DNA of 64,000 bases from Chloroflexota bacterium (lineage in GTDB: Bacteria; Chloroflexota; Anaerolineae; UBA4142), in NCBI GenBank assembly GCA_016219275.1, contig JACRBM010000101.1, positions 1 through 64,000 of the forward strand. Reading direction: 5' to 3'. Below are positions 26,838-34,976 of the stretch, in pieces. The stretch's first letter is position 1, and the number at the start of each line of letters is the position of its first letter. The notes under the pieces are model-generated. The model made no database searches. It saw only the letters and a list, made by a program, of their open reading frames with translations, and was not told the DNA's origin. Made by a program: the position numbers and the translations under genes.

Positions 26838-27917
26838 TCACGCGTTCGGTTCGAGCACAACTTTGATCGCGTTGTCACGCCGATGGACGAAATAATCAAA
26901 CGCCGTCGCAAAATCTTCGAGCGGAAAAACGTGCGTGATGAGATCGGCGACCATCAATTGCTTGGCGGCGATGAGATTGATTATTTTGGAGGACGTATTC
27001 GGATTGGCGCGCGAACCAAAAATCGCGATCTCATCGTGCACGATGCGGCGCGTCGGCAATAAATCCTCAATCCCTTGCGCGGGTGTGCCAAGCAAAGCCA
27101 CGCGTCCGCCTCGACGTACCATTTCGACGGCTTGGCGAAATGTGCTCGCCGCGCCGGCGCATTCGATCACTTCATCCACACCGTGTCCGTCCGTTGCCAC
27201 GCGTACGACCCGCAACGGATCGTCTCGCTCAAAATCAATCAACACGTCCGCGCCGACAAGTTGCGCGGCTTGCAAGCGCGCGCCGCGATCAATCGCGATG
27301 ACGCGCGCGGCGCCCATCAAACGCGCCAAGCGCATTGTGATGAGACCGATCGAACCGGCTCCGATGATTGCAATCGTTCCGCCCGGCGTGACGCCGGTCA
27401 ATTCCAAACCGTGCAACCCAGCGCCGGCGGAATCCACAAGCGCGCCTTCGCGGAAAGTCATTTCGGCTGGGATGCGATTTACGCTTTTGATCGAAACGAC
27501 GATGAATTGTGCGTACGCGCCGGGCGAGATGAATCCATAATGCCGGTGACCGGTTTCGACGCGACCATAGTTTTCGCAGAGGGTGTATCGTCCTGCCAGG
27601 CAGTTCGCGCAAACACCGCAACCTTTGTGCGCCTGCCCGGCAACTCGGTCACCAATCTGTAGATCGGTCACGTCGTGACCCAGCACGACAATTTCGCCAG
27701 ACCATTCGTGCCCGGGAGTGAACGGATACGCGGGGGGCCACACACCAGCCGATTCGCCGCGCACGATTTCGGGATCGCTGCCGCAGATGGCAACGCAATG
27801 CACGCGACACAGCACCTCAGTCGCCGCGACCGGTGGTACGGGCACCGTCCGAATTTCAAATTTGCCCGGCGATGTCAACACCAGCGCGCGCATTTCAAGA
27901 GGTATGGATCGAAGCAC
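26838..27917 (-). CDS. Zinc-dependent MDR dehydrogenase (second paralog)
   Basis: A 359-residue medium-chain dehydrogenase with catalytic zinc segments CVAICGSD and GHEWSG, structural zinc loop CGVCANCLAGRYTLC and the NAD motif IIGAGSIGLITMRLARLMGA. It shares the ETGHRHYGF segment with the dehydrogenase at 22991, so the two are paralogs. The start is GTG at 27917 with GGAG seven bases upstream. It is the first enzyme gene after the GntR regulator and probably oxidises a sugar or polyol related to that of the larger cluster. Confidence 0.91.
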   Translation of the reverse strand: MLRSIPLEMRALVLTSPGKFEIRTVPVPPVAATEVLCRVHCVAICGSDPEIVRGESAGVWPPAYPFTPGHEWSGEIVVLGHDVTDLQIGDRVAGQAHKGCGVCANCLAGRYTLCENYGRVETGHRHYGFISPGAYAQFIVVSIKSVNRIPAEMTFREGALVDSAGAGLHGLELTGVTPGGTIAIIGAGSIGLITMRLARLMGAARVIAIDRGARLQAAQLVGADVLIDFERDDPLRVVRVATDGHGVDEVIECAGAASTFRQAVEMVRRGGRVALLGTPAQGIEDLLPTRRIVHDEIAIFGSRANPNTSSKIINLIAAKQLMVADLITHVFPLEDFATAFDYFVHRRDNAIKVVLEPNA

Positions 27918-27952
27918 GTAAAATCTCCAACGGGCGTTTGCGATTCGAGGAT

Positions 27953-28612
27953 CTATCCAGAGGTTTTCTTTTCAAGCGCATTCAACAGACGGACTGCCGT
28001 ACGTTCGTGATGATCATTCGCGTACTTTTCCGCTTTCACTGCATCGTGTTTCCTCAGCGCATTCGCGATACGACGATGCTCTTCGATAATTTGATCAGTG
28101 CGACCGGGCAGTTGCACACTCGTATTGCGGAACGGTTGGCTTGTGTCGTACAGATTTTCCAAAAGTTCCTGGAGGCGCGGCGCACGGGCGGCTTTCCAAA
28201 TCACCACATGAAAATCGCGGTTCGCGCGCAAAAACGCTTCCGTCTCGCCGGCATTGATCGTGGTCTGCATTTCGTCCACGCGCGCGTTCAGTTGCGCAAA
28301 ATCTGCATCGGTTAGATTTGGCGCGGCGAGCCGCGCCGCTAAACCGTCCAAGACCGCTCGAATGTGATAGAGTTCGATGATCTCCGGTTCGGAAAATTCG
28401 CTAACCACCGCACCGCGATGCGGCGACATGGTGACCAAGCCGCCGACTTCTAGCCGGTGAAGCGCCTCGCGTACCGGCATTCGACTGACGCCCAACTCTT
28501 TGGCTAAATCTTCGGCAATAAGATGATGCCCCGGTGGATATTTGCCATTGAGGATTGACTCGCGGATTGTGTCATAAACGATTTCCTGCATCGTGCGATA
28601 GGCGGTAACCAT
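27953..28612 (-). CDS. GntR/FCD regulator (second paralog)
   Basis: A 219-residue GntR/FCD protein: winged helix at 5-70 (YDTIRESILNGKYPPGHHLI, KELGVSRMPVREALHRLEV), then the FCD ligand domain. It closely matches the regulator at 14509. GGAG lies about nine bases before ATG 28612. Its own promoter at 28670-28699 carries a dyad at the start point, which suggests autorepression. Confidence 0.87.
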   Translation of the reverse strand: MVTAYRTMQEIVYDTIRESILNGKYPPGHHLIAEDLAKELGVSRMPVREALHRLEVGGLVTMSPHRGAVVSEFSEPEIIELYHIRAVLDGLAARLAAPNLTDADFAQLNARVDEMQTTINAGETEAFLRANRDFHVVIWKAARAPRLQELLENLYDTSQPFRNTSVQLPGRTDQIIEEHRRIANALRKHDAVKAEKYANDHHERTAVRLLNALEKKTSG

Positions 28613-28651
28613 AGTGAAGTATTCTCCGTAAATCCAATCGGTTTGTTATGA

Positions 28652-28667
28652 ATATTGCATCCAATAT
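28652..28667 (-). promoter_or_regulatory. Candidate operator of the GntR gene
   Basis: The dyad ATATTG-CATC-CAATAT lies immediately downstream of the -10 box and includes the expected start point. It aligns with the site at 24323-24337 through the shared ATCCAA core. Confidence 0.6.
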
Positions 28668-28669
28668 CC

Positions 28670-28699
28670 ATTATATTGCATGAATGGCACGGTTGTCAA
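28670..28699 (-). promoter_or_regulatory. Sigma-70 promoter of the GntR gene
   Basis: On the minus strand TTGACA (28694-28699), 18 bases, TATAAT (28670-28675). Confidence 0.8.
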
Positions 28700-28755
28700 C
28701 ACCAGATCGCATTGACTCAAATGCCAACCTTGCGAAGGGTATCAATCTCGTTGCG

Positions 28756-28864
28756 ACGGTTTTTCAAAAGTCATTTGCAGACCCATCCCCCTGCCCCTTC
28801 CCTATAAGGGCAGGGGGTTGGGGGTTAGGTTAGCAAGTGAGTCAAGCGACTTTTGAAAAGCCGT
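28756..28864. repeat. 109-bp inverted-repeat element (MITE-like)
   Basis: Terminal arms of 17 bp, ACGGTTTTTCAAAAGTC and GACTTTTGAAAAGCCGT, with one mismatch. The interior holds a second palindrome, CCCCCTGCCC / GGGCAGGGGG. There is no coding capacity. The structure suggests a non-autonomous mobile element with another repeat inside it. Confidence 0.7.
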
Positions 28865-28984
28865 GTCTCGTTGCCGAGACAGCGCGCCTTCAAACCTTCG
28901 CAAGGTTGAACAGTTACAAACTGGGGAACAAGTACGTGGGGAAAACAAAAAAGTGGTATCTACTTCATTCGCGTTGGCGCGTAT

Positions 28985-29773
28985 TCATTTTGCCTCGGGT
29001 AACGTCAATCCCAAAACAAATCCTCCGTCAATTCGCAATGTCGCGCCCGTCACATAGTCCGCATCCTCGCTGGCAAGATAGGCGACGGCTTTCGCCACAT
29101 CGTCCGCCGTGCCCAACCGTCCCCAGGGGATTCGTTTTCCGCCGGCTTGAATTTCTGATTCGCTGGCAAAGGCGCGTTCGCCGGGCGTATCAATCCATCC
29201 TGGGTTGATCATGTTGACATTGATGTGATGCGGCGCGAGTTCGAGCGCCAGCGTGCGTCCCAGGTGATTGATGGCGGCTTTGGACATGTTGTACGCCGCG
29301 TTCGCGGCGGGCGCGAGTTCTTCGAGGATCGAACTGATGATGATGATCTTGCCGCCCGGGCATCCCGCGTTGCTCTGCTTGACCATTTGCTGGGCAGCGA
29401 ACTGGCACGTGTGAAAAACACCAAACTGACTGACCTCGATGGTGCGCCGCACGTTCTCCCACTGCGCGTCAATCACGCGCTCACGTACGGACATGGCGGC
29501 ATTCGCGACGACAATATCAATCTGCCCAAAGTGTTCGACAGCAATATTAAACATCTGCTCCACGGCAGAGCGATCCGCAACATCCGCTTGGCAGACGAGC
29601 GCGCGTTGTCCCAGGGTGCTCACGTTCTCCGCAACATCGTGGGCATCATTCAAATGTGACCGATAGTTGACGACGATGTCTGCCCCTTCCGCCGCGAGAC
29701 CCAGCGCGATGCCGCGTCCAATGCCGAGCGATGCGCCGGTAATCAGCGCCACCTTGCCTTGAAATTTCTTCAT
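28985..29773 (-). CDS. Short-chain dehydrogenase/reductase
   Basis: A 262-residue classical SDR. Visible are the cofactor motif TGASLGIGRG, VVANAA, the catalytic serine in IIIISSILEE, and the YNMSK pair (Tyr and Lys), with NMINPGWIDTPGE after it. ATG 29773 is six bases after GGAG; ATG 29779 abuts it. It lies 15 bases after the unknown TIM-like gene and is the last gene of the long IclR-side run. The substrate is unknown; a sugar or acid alcohol is likely. Confidence 0.9.
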   Translation of the reverse strand: MKKFQGKVALITGASLGIGRGIALGLAAEGADIVVNYRSHLNDAHDVAENVSTLGQRALVCQADVADRSAVEQMFNIAVEHFGQIDIVVANAAMSVRERVIDAQWENVRRTIEVSQFGVFHTCQFAAQQMVKQSNAGCPGGKIIIISSILEELAPAANAAYNMSKAAINHLGRTLALELAPHHINVNMINPGWIDTPGERAFASESEIQAGGKRIPWGRLGTADDVAKAVAYLASEDADYVTGATLRIDGGFVLGLTLPEAK

Positions 29774-29788
29774 CCCCATGCTCCGTCT

Positions 29789-30988
29789 CTATTTCCTCAG
29801 TGATTCATTCGCCAACCCGACCCATTCCAATCGCCGCGAAGTGAGCAGACCATAATTGTAATAGTAGACCGCGGCGCACTCGGCGGCTTGCGCGGCTTTC
29901 GCTTGGGCGATCAACGTTGTGTTATCCTTGATGTTTGGCGCGCAAACATTCAAGCCGGCAACCAGCGCGGTATTCGGCGCGAGCGCGCGCGCCCACTGTA
30001 TGTCGGCGGTCACTTGCGCGGCGTCATCAAAGTATGCCAGGACGACCAGCTCGTCGCTGACCGCGCCGAGCTGGGAGAGCGGTGCGGCTTCGATCCACGC
30101 GCGCGATGCTGGACGATGAAAGCTCGAAGGGATCGTGTCTAGCGTAACCCGATACGATTGCGTGATCGCACGAACACTTGCGACGAGTCGAGTCACACTT
30201 GTCGCGCAAAGACGAACATACGCGGCGAGACCTGTGATTTCGATCAATAGTGAAGCGGCTTCGCTCTGTGCGAACTCGGGCGGTGCGGAAGACTCTTCAT
30301 TCAACAAGCGGCTCACCCAAGCCGCGACACGTTCGCGCAATGTTTGGACATCAATGCCCGCTTGCATCGCGCGTTGGGCACATTCCCGGCAAAAGCAAAG
30401 CGACAAAAGCAATTCTAACGCTTCGCCCCACTCCGTCATAAATAATTCGTGATGGACTCCGTGACGCATCCCCAAATATCCGACGGCTTCGAGAATGATG
30501 CGTTGGGGTTGGAATTGTTCACACACATCATGCACCAGCCCGTGCAGATAACGTTGCGCTTGCGGTTGGCTGGGACACAAAGCATACGTGTAAATGTCGC
30601 CGAAACAGTTTTGCATGCACACGTCAGGATGTTGCGTGCCCAGCGTCGAATTGTGCAAACCCACGACCCACAAACCAAAGTCCATGCCGTGCGCCGCGCA
30701 TAAGTCGCGTGTTGTTTCGATAATGCGCGATTGCGCCAGGCGCGCGTCTGGGATTGGCGTCAATCCGTCTGCGTCATACCGTTGACGTTGCGGTACGAAT
30801 GCGGCAATCGCGCCGTCGAGCTGGTATGTCTTCGGTCCGCGCGCGCGCGGACGCAACAAACGCGCATGATGATAGTTGCAATTGAGCGCAATCGCGTTGC
30901 AATGCAAACGCGTTGCCATCGTTTCGATAACCGTATTCGGTTCTTCGTCCAAGAGATCCCAGGGATAAGCAAAGAAACCGCGACGCAT
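29789..30988 (-). CDS. Conserved-looking protein of unknown function
   Basis: A 399-residue protein I cannot assign to a family. ATG 30988 follows AAGGAG. The opening FAYPWDLLDEEPNTVIETMA, then LHCNAIALNCNYHHARLL, an alternating strand/helix pattern, and a middle CFCRECAQRAM cysteine cluster (C-x-C-x-x-C) suggest a TIM-barrel glycosidase-like or sugar-binding enzyme with a possible metal or Fe-S site. There is no signal peptide. It starts 14 bases after the aldehyde oxidoreductase stop and is followed by the SDR, so it is probably a partner in the same oxidation pathway. Confidence 0.7.
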   Translation of the reverse strand: MRRGFFAYPWDLLDEEPNTVIETMATRLHCNAIALNCNYHHARLLRPRARGPKTYQLDGAIAAFVPQRQRYDADGLTPIPDARLAQSRIIETTRDLCAAHGMDFGLWVVGLHNSTLGTQHPDVCMQNCFGDIYTYALCPSQPQAQRYLHGLVHDVCEQFQPQRIILEAVGYLGMRHGVHHELFMTEWGEALELLLSLCFCRECAQRAMQAGIDVQTLRERVAAWVSRLLNEESSAPPEFAQSEAASLLIEITGLAAYVRLCATSVTRLVASVRAITQSYRVTLDTIPSSFHRPASRAWIEAAPLSQLGAVSDELVVLAYFDDAAQVTADIQWARALAPNTALVAGLNVCAPNIKDNTTLIAQAKAAQAAECAAVYYYNYGLLTSRRLEWVGLANESLRK

Positions 30989-31002
30989 AGTCTCCTTTTG
31001 CG

Positions 31003-32862
31003 CTAACACCACAACTCCCGCGCAATGTCCGCGAGTCCCAGACGCTCCAACACCGCGCGCGTCGGAATAGCGGCATCGCGCGTCCATCCCATCTCGTCCA
31101 AGTGTTCGTGAAGCATCTGCTCGACCTGCACCGTAATTCCAGCGGTCGGTCCATTCGGCAAAGGTGGGACTCCGTACGCGCGCGCGGGAATCGGTTGCGT
31201 GACTGCATTGATACCTTCGCGCACGTTGAATGCCTGGCGCACGTTCGCAATGCGTTCGCCAGTAATGAGCATATCGTCAACGGTGAACGGCATCCCCGTC
31301 ACCGCGCTGAGAAATTCTGGAACAAACGTCACATGCGTGGACGTGTAGCCGAACAAGCACAACCCTGACGCGTTCATCGTGTGATTGAGGCAACTCGCTT
31401 CCTTCATCCAGCGTCCGCGACCGGCTTGCTGATCGCGTTTTTCGCCATAACCCGGACGCACCGATGTGAAACCGCTCGGCACGGTGAATTGACACGCCTG
31501 CGTGTGGCGTCCCGGCGTCGCATCCATTTTGTAGATCAGTCCCAACCCAGGTTCGAATCGCGGATCGTGCATCGGCAGTTCTTGTCCGCCGACGTGGATC
31601 GCAAACGCCTCCGCGCCATTGCCCAACTGCTCTGCCGCGCGTTGGACGCCGCCCGCGAGAACATCGCCGAAATCTTCGCGCCGCGCCAGTTTCTCCAGCA
31701 TGGCGTTCATCGCGCGATGATCGCCCCACGTCAATTCGATTCCGCCGGTATCGCGCGCGGTGATCAGCCCATGCTCGAAACACTCCATCGCAAACGCGAT
31801 GCACGCGCCGGCGGAAATCGTGTCCAAGCCGTAACGATTGCACAACTCGTTCGCTTTGATGATCGCCGGATAATCGCCGTTCAACGTCATGCTCCCAAAC
31901 GCAGAGCCGGTTTCATACTCGGGTTGGTGCGCCTCGATTGTTTCGCCGGCGTACTCGACGCGACTCGTGCCCCAACAACCAATCGGACACTGCCAGCACG
32001 ATTTGCGCTTGACGCGATGTTTCAGCAACTCGACGAATTCCAACGACTTGGTTTCGCCGAACTGCGAACCACTGATCGCCCAATTACGCGTGGGCGTGTC
32101 GCCGTGTTTGATGCCATACGCGAGATAACCCGGCGTGCCGGTTTGTTTGTAGAAATCCGCCGCGCCCACACCGCGATTGATTTCTTGGACGTATTTATTT
32201 TTGGCTTGCTGAACGGCGGCAGCATCCGCGAGCGGAATGTTGAGCGTACCGCGCGCGGCAATCAACTTGATTCGTTTCGCACCCATCACCGCGCCGACAC
32301 CCGAACGCGCGGCGGCGCGTCCCTGGGAATGAATGATCGCCGAAATCAAGGACTGCTTTTCGCCGGCGGGACCGATGCAAGCCGCTTGTACTGCGTGACC
32401 CAGTTCGGCTTTCACCCAGTCTTCGATCTCGTAACAATCCTTGCCCCACAAATGTTGCGCGTCGCGCAACTCGGCGCGGCGATTATCGAGATAGAGATAC
32501 ACGGGATTCGCCGCGCTGCCGCTGAAAAAGACCGCATCATAGCCGGCGCGTTTGAGCGCGACGCCAAAATATCCGCTCGCGTTCGCGTCACCCCAACCGC
32601 CGGTGAGCGGTGATTTGCAAACGACGGTCCAGCGCGTCCCGGTTGGCGCGGGTGAACCGGTCAACGGTCCCGTGAGAAATCCCAGGATATTTTCTGGTCC
32701 GAGTGGATCTATCCGCGGCTTGATCCGCTCGTACACCAATCGCGCGCCGACGCCATACCCGCCGATGAAATCACGACCCACGTCTGGGTCAAGTTGCTCT
32801 TCGCGCAAATTGCCCGTATCGAGATTCACCCAGAGGATTGTGCCGACATAGCCACCTAACAT
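31003..32862 (-). CDS. Aldehyde:ferredoxin oxidoreductase family enzyme
   Basis: A 619-residue tungsten/molybdenum bis-pterin enzyme that oxidises aldehydes (or reduces acids) with ferredoxin. The [4Fe-4S] ligands are C289, C292, C296 (CWQCPIGC) and C502 (GLCLFGY), in the spacing of the archaeal AOR. The N-terminal domain is complete (GYVGTILWVNLDTG, GPLTGSPAPTGTRWTVVCKS). AAGGAG precedes ATG 32862. It follows two UroD-like genes and precedes the unknown gene and the SDR. No dedicated ferredoxin gene is adjacent, unlike the second AOR at 56665. Confidence 0.93.
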   Translation of the reverse strand: MLGGYVGTILWVNLDTGNLREEQLDPDVGRDFIGGYGVGARLVYERIKPRIDPLGPENILGFLTGPLTGSPAPTGTRWTVVCKSPLTGGWGDANASGYFGVALKRAGYDAVFFSGSAANPVYLYLDNRRAELRDAQHLWGKDCYEIEDWVKAELGHAVQAACIGPAGEKQSLISAIIHSQGRAAARSGVGAVMGAKRIKLIAARGTLNIPLADAAAVQQAKNKYVQEINRGVGAADFYKQTGTPGYLAYGIKHGDTPTRNWAISGSQFGETKSLEFVELLKHRVKRKSCWQCPIGCWGTSRVEYAGETIEAHQPEYETGSAFGSMTLNGDYPAIIKANELCNRYGLDTISAGACIAFAMECFEHGLITARDTGGIELTWGDHRAMNAMLEKLARREDFGDVLAGGVQRAAEQLGNGAEAFAIHVGGQELPMHDPRFEPGLGLIYKMDATPGRHTQACQFTVPSGFTSVRPGYGEKRDQQAGRGRWMKEASCLNHTMNASGLCLFGYTSTHVTFVPEFLSAVTGMPFTVDDMLITGERIANVRQAFNVREGINAVTQPIPARAYGVPPLPNGPTAGITVQVEQMLHEHLDEMGWTRDAAIPTRAVLERLGLADIARELWC

Positions 32863-32878
32863 TCTCGTCTCCTTCGAT

Positions 32879-32911
32879 AGAAACCAGGTTTCTCGGAGAA
32901 ACCTGGTTTCT
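32879..32911. repeat. 33-bp perfect palindrome
   Basis: Arms of 15 bp, AGAAACCAGGTTTCT and AGAAACCTGGTTTCT, around CGG; each arm is itself nearly palindromic. It lies between the UroD-like and AOR genes and is related to the element at 4873-4903. Confidence 0.75.
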
Positions 32912-32928
32912 GCATCTCCGACAAACGA

Positions 32929-33897
32929 CTAGTACGCGCCAAACTCTCGAATCGCCTCCGCCATCGCGCGCACATTGTCTGGCTGGGCGTACGATGGGAT
33001 GCTGTTGGACGAGGAAATCATATAGCGCGCGCCGGGTTTGCCAATCGTCATACATTGGCGGACCGACTCGCGTACCTCATCAGGCGTGCCCGCGCTCAAT
33101 GTATCCACCGACACGTTGCCGACGATGCACACGCGCTTGCCGTACTTGTTCTTCACTTCAGCGAGATTCATCGGACCCGGTTCAATCGGATGAATCGCGC
33201 TCATGCCGAGCATCAACAGATCATCGAGCACGGGCATCAGGTTGCCGTCGCTGTGAAAAATCCAGGGCAACGTGATCGCTTCCGCCGAACGACGAAAGGC
33301 AGGCATAAAAAATTGTTGAAATGTTTTACGCGAACAAAAGGGTCCCGATTTGAACGCCACATCGTCAAAGCTCCAGATGAAATCGAATCCCATTTGACAG
33401 AGCCGTTCGGTGACGATGACTTGCCAATCTACGTAGCGTTTCAAAACTTCTTGGATCAGATCAGGATCATCCGCCAGCGCGTACGAAAAATTTTCCAGTC
33501 CCATGCTCAAGAGCATCGGCGCGACGCCGTGCTTGATCGCCGCGGCGGCGGCATAGTCGCCTTTTTCGTCGAGGACACGTTGCGCGTGGCGATAGAATGC
33601 CGGTTCGCGCGGATCGGGAAAAATAATTTTGTCGAGGTCGGCGCGCGTTTTGATCCAGCCGGTCGTCACGTACGGTTGTCCATCACTGCCGACCCCTTGA
33701 TCGGCAAAGTACGGAGGAAACATCAGCGCGACCACCACATCGCGCCCGAAGAAATCGGAGATCTCGCGCTCGCTGACTTGGCGCTCACAGCGCATCAACT
33801 CCCGCGCGATGTTTTGCGCGATCGAACCTTCGCAAAAGGGAACGCGATCGGGCTGTTCGCCGGCAAGCGTACACATGACTCGTTCACGTGGTTTCAT
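32929..33897 (-). CDS. UroD-like protein 1
   Basis: A 322-residue protein of the uroporphyrinogen-decarboxylase/MtaA-CmuA superfamily. It opens with MKPRERVMCTLAGEQPDRVP, the usual start of the non-haem branch, and has FHSDGNLMPVLDDLLMLG, IHPIEPGPMNLAEVKNKYGK and VGNVSVDTLSAGTPDEVRE. In methyltransferases of this fold a His-x-Cys-type zinc site is found near the barrel C-terminus; I see only a His here. It therefore resembles the sugar-operon UroD homologs of unknown function more than corrinoid methyltransferases. Start ATG 33897. It follows UroD-like protein 2 by 11 bases. Confidence 0.82.
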   Translation of the reverse strand: MKPRERVMCTLAGEQPDRVPFCEGSIAQNIARELMRCERQVSEREISDFFGRDVVVALMFPPYFADQGVGSDGQPYVTTGWIKTRADLDKIIFPDPREPAFYRHAQRVLDEKGDYAAAAAIKHGVAPMLLSMGLENFSYALADDPDLIQEVLKRYVDWQVIVTERLCQMGFDFIWSFDDVAFKSGPFCSRKTFQQFFMPAFRRSAEAITLPWIFHSDGNLMPVLDDLLMLGMSAIHPIEPGPMNLAEVKNKYGKRVCIVGNVSVDTLSAGTPDEVRESVRQCMTIGKPGARYMISSSNSIPSYAQPDNVRAMAEAIREFGAY

Positions 33898-33908
33898 GGT
33901 CTTTGCCC

Positions 33909-34976
33909 TTACCCAGAGATGGGATATTTTCCGTACTCGCGCGTCGCCTGGATCATCGCTTTGAAGTTTTGCAATTTCACATAGTACGCCACGGTATTGC
34001 TCGAACCGACCGCGTACCCGCCGCCCGGCGCGAGCGCGCGAATTCGTTCTCGTACTTCGGCGGCAACCTCCGCCGGCGTGCCGAGCGAAAGTATCTCCCC
34101 GATTTCGATGTTGCCCAGCAACGCGAGCCGTTTGCCGTACTCGGCTTTGAGCGCGCGGCTGTCCATCGCTTTCGGTTCGACCGGGTGAATCGCGTTGAAC
34201 CCGCAGTCCAACAGATCGGGCAAAATGGCGCGAATGTCGCCGTCGGTGTGAATCACCAAGGGCAAGTCCTTGCGTTTGCAAATGTCGCCCATCTCTTTGA
34301 GATAAGGAAACAGATACTGGCGGAAAAATTTTGGATGAATCAGCGTGCCTGAGGTGTATGCCAGGTCGTCGCCGTACCACATCGCGCCGATGTGTTCCAT
34401 TTCGACGATGCGGCGAAAGACTTGCACCTGGGTTTCGCCGACGCGCCGAAACAATTCGGCAACCAGGTCAGGTTGATCGGTGAGCGCGAAACAGAACGGG
34501 TTGAAACCCATGATGCGCCACACGCGCGTGAAAATACCGCCGACGCCGGAAATGATTTCCATCCCAGGATACAGGCAACGCGCGCATTCGACCAGATTGC
34601 TGTAATCAATCGTATCGGGATGAGGAAAAGGATACGCGTGGTATTCGTCCCAGGTGCTGACCAAACTTTCCGCTTCACTCTCCCACTTGCTCACCTGCAT
34701 ATCGCCGGCGTAAATGTGATCTTCCGCGCGATGTCCATCGCCGACCATGCGGTACTCATAGTTCGCGCGCAGATAGATGTAATCGTACCCGGCGCGGTAC
34801 CAGAATTCCACATCGTCCTGCACGCTTTGAATCGGACGACCCAGGAATGCTTGCTTGATTTGCCAATCCACGTGCAACTCGGCGTTGGGCACGCGGTCCG
34901 GTTCGCCTTCCAACGTCAACACGTGGCGCAAACGATTGAAATCCGGATCGAGAGGAACAAACTCATCGTTGGACAC
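33909..34976 (-). CDS. UroD-like protein 2
   Basis: A 355-residue UroD-superfamily protein, distinct from its neighbours: VLTLEGEPDRVPNAELHVD at the N-terminus, then VIHTDGDIRAILPDLLDCGF, IHPVEPKAMDSRALKAEYGK and LLGNIEIGEILSLGTPAEV. The start is GTG at 34976, eight bases after GAGGA, and overlaps the M20 gene by 14 bases. It is paired with UroD-like protein 1, possibly as a heteromer. The substrate is unknown. Confidence 0.82.
   Translation of the reverse strand: MSNDEFVPLDPDFNRLRHVLTLEGEPDRVPNAELHVDWQIKQAFLGRPIQSVQDDVEFWYRAGYDYIYLRANYEYRMVGDGHRAEDHIYAGDMQVSKWESEAESLVSTWDEYHAYPFPHPDTIDYSNLVECARCLYPGMEIISGVGGIFTRVWRIMGFNPFCFALTDQPDLVAELFRRVGETQVQVFRRIVEMEHIGAMWYGDDLAYTSGTLIHPKFFRQYLFPYLKEMGDICKRKDLPLVIHTDGDIRAILPDLLDCGFNAIHPVEPKAMDSRALKAEYGKRLALLGNIEIGEILSLGTPAEVAAEVRERIRALAPGGGYAVGSSNTVAYYVKLQNFKAMIQATREYGKYPISG

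Larger units (their letters stand above)
28613..28984. other. Regulatory spacer with nested repeat element
   Basis: No gene. It contains the GntR promoter and operator, the palindrome words CCAACCTTGCGAAGGGT (28724-28740) and AACCTTCGCAAGGTT (28893-28907), and between them a 109-bp inverted-repeat element at 28756-28864. Confidence 0.6.

Noticed and set aside
28756-28864. Insertion sequence
   Set aside because: Inverted ends are present but there is no transposase frame; the element is only 109 bp.
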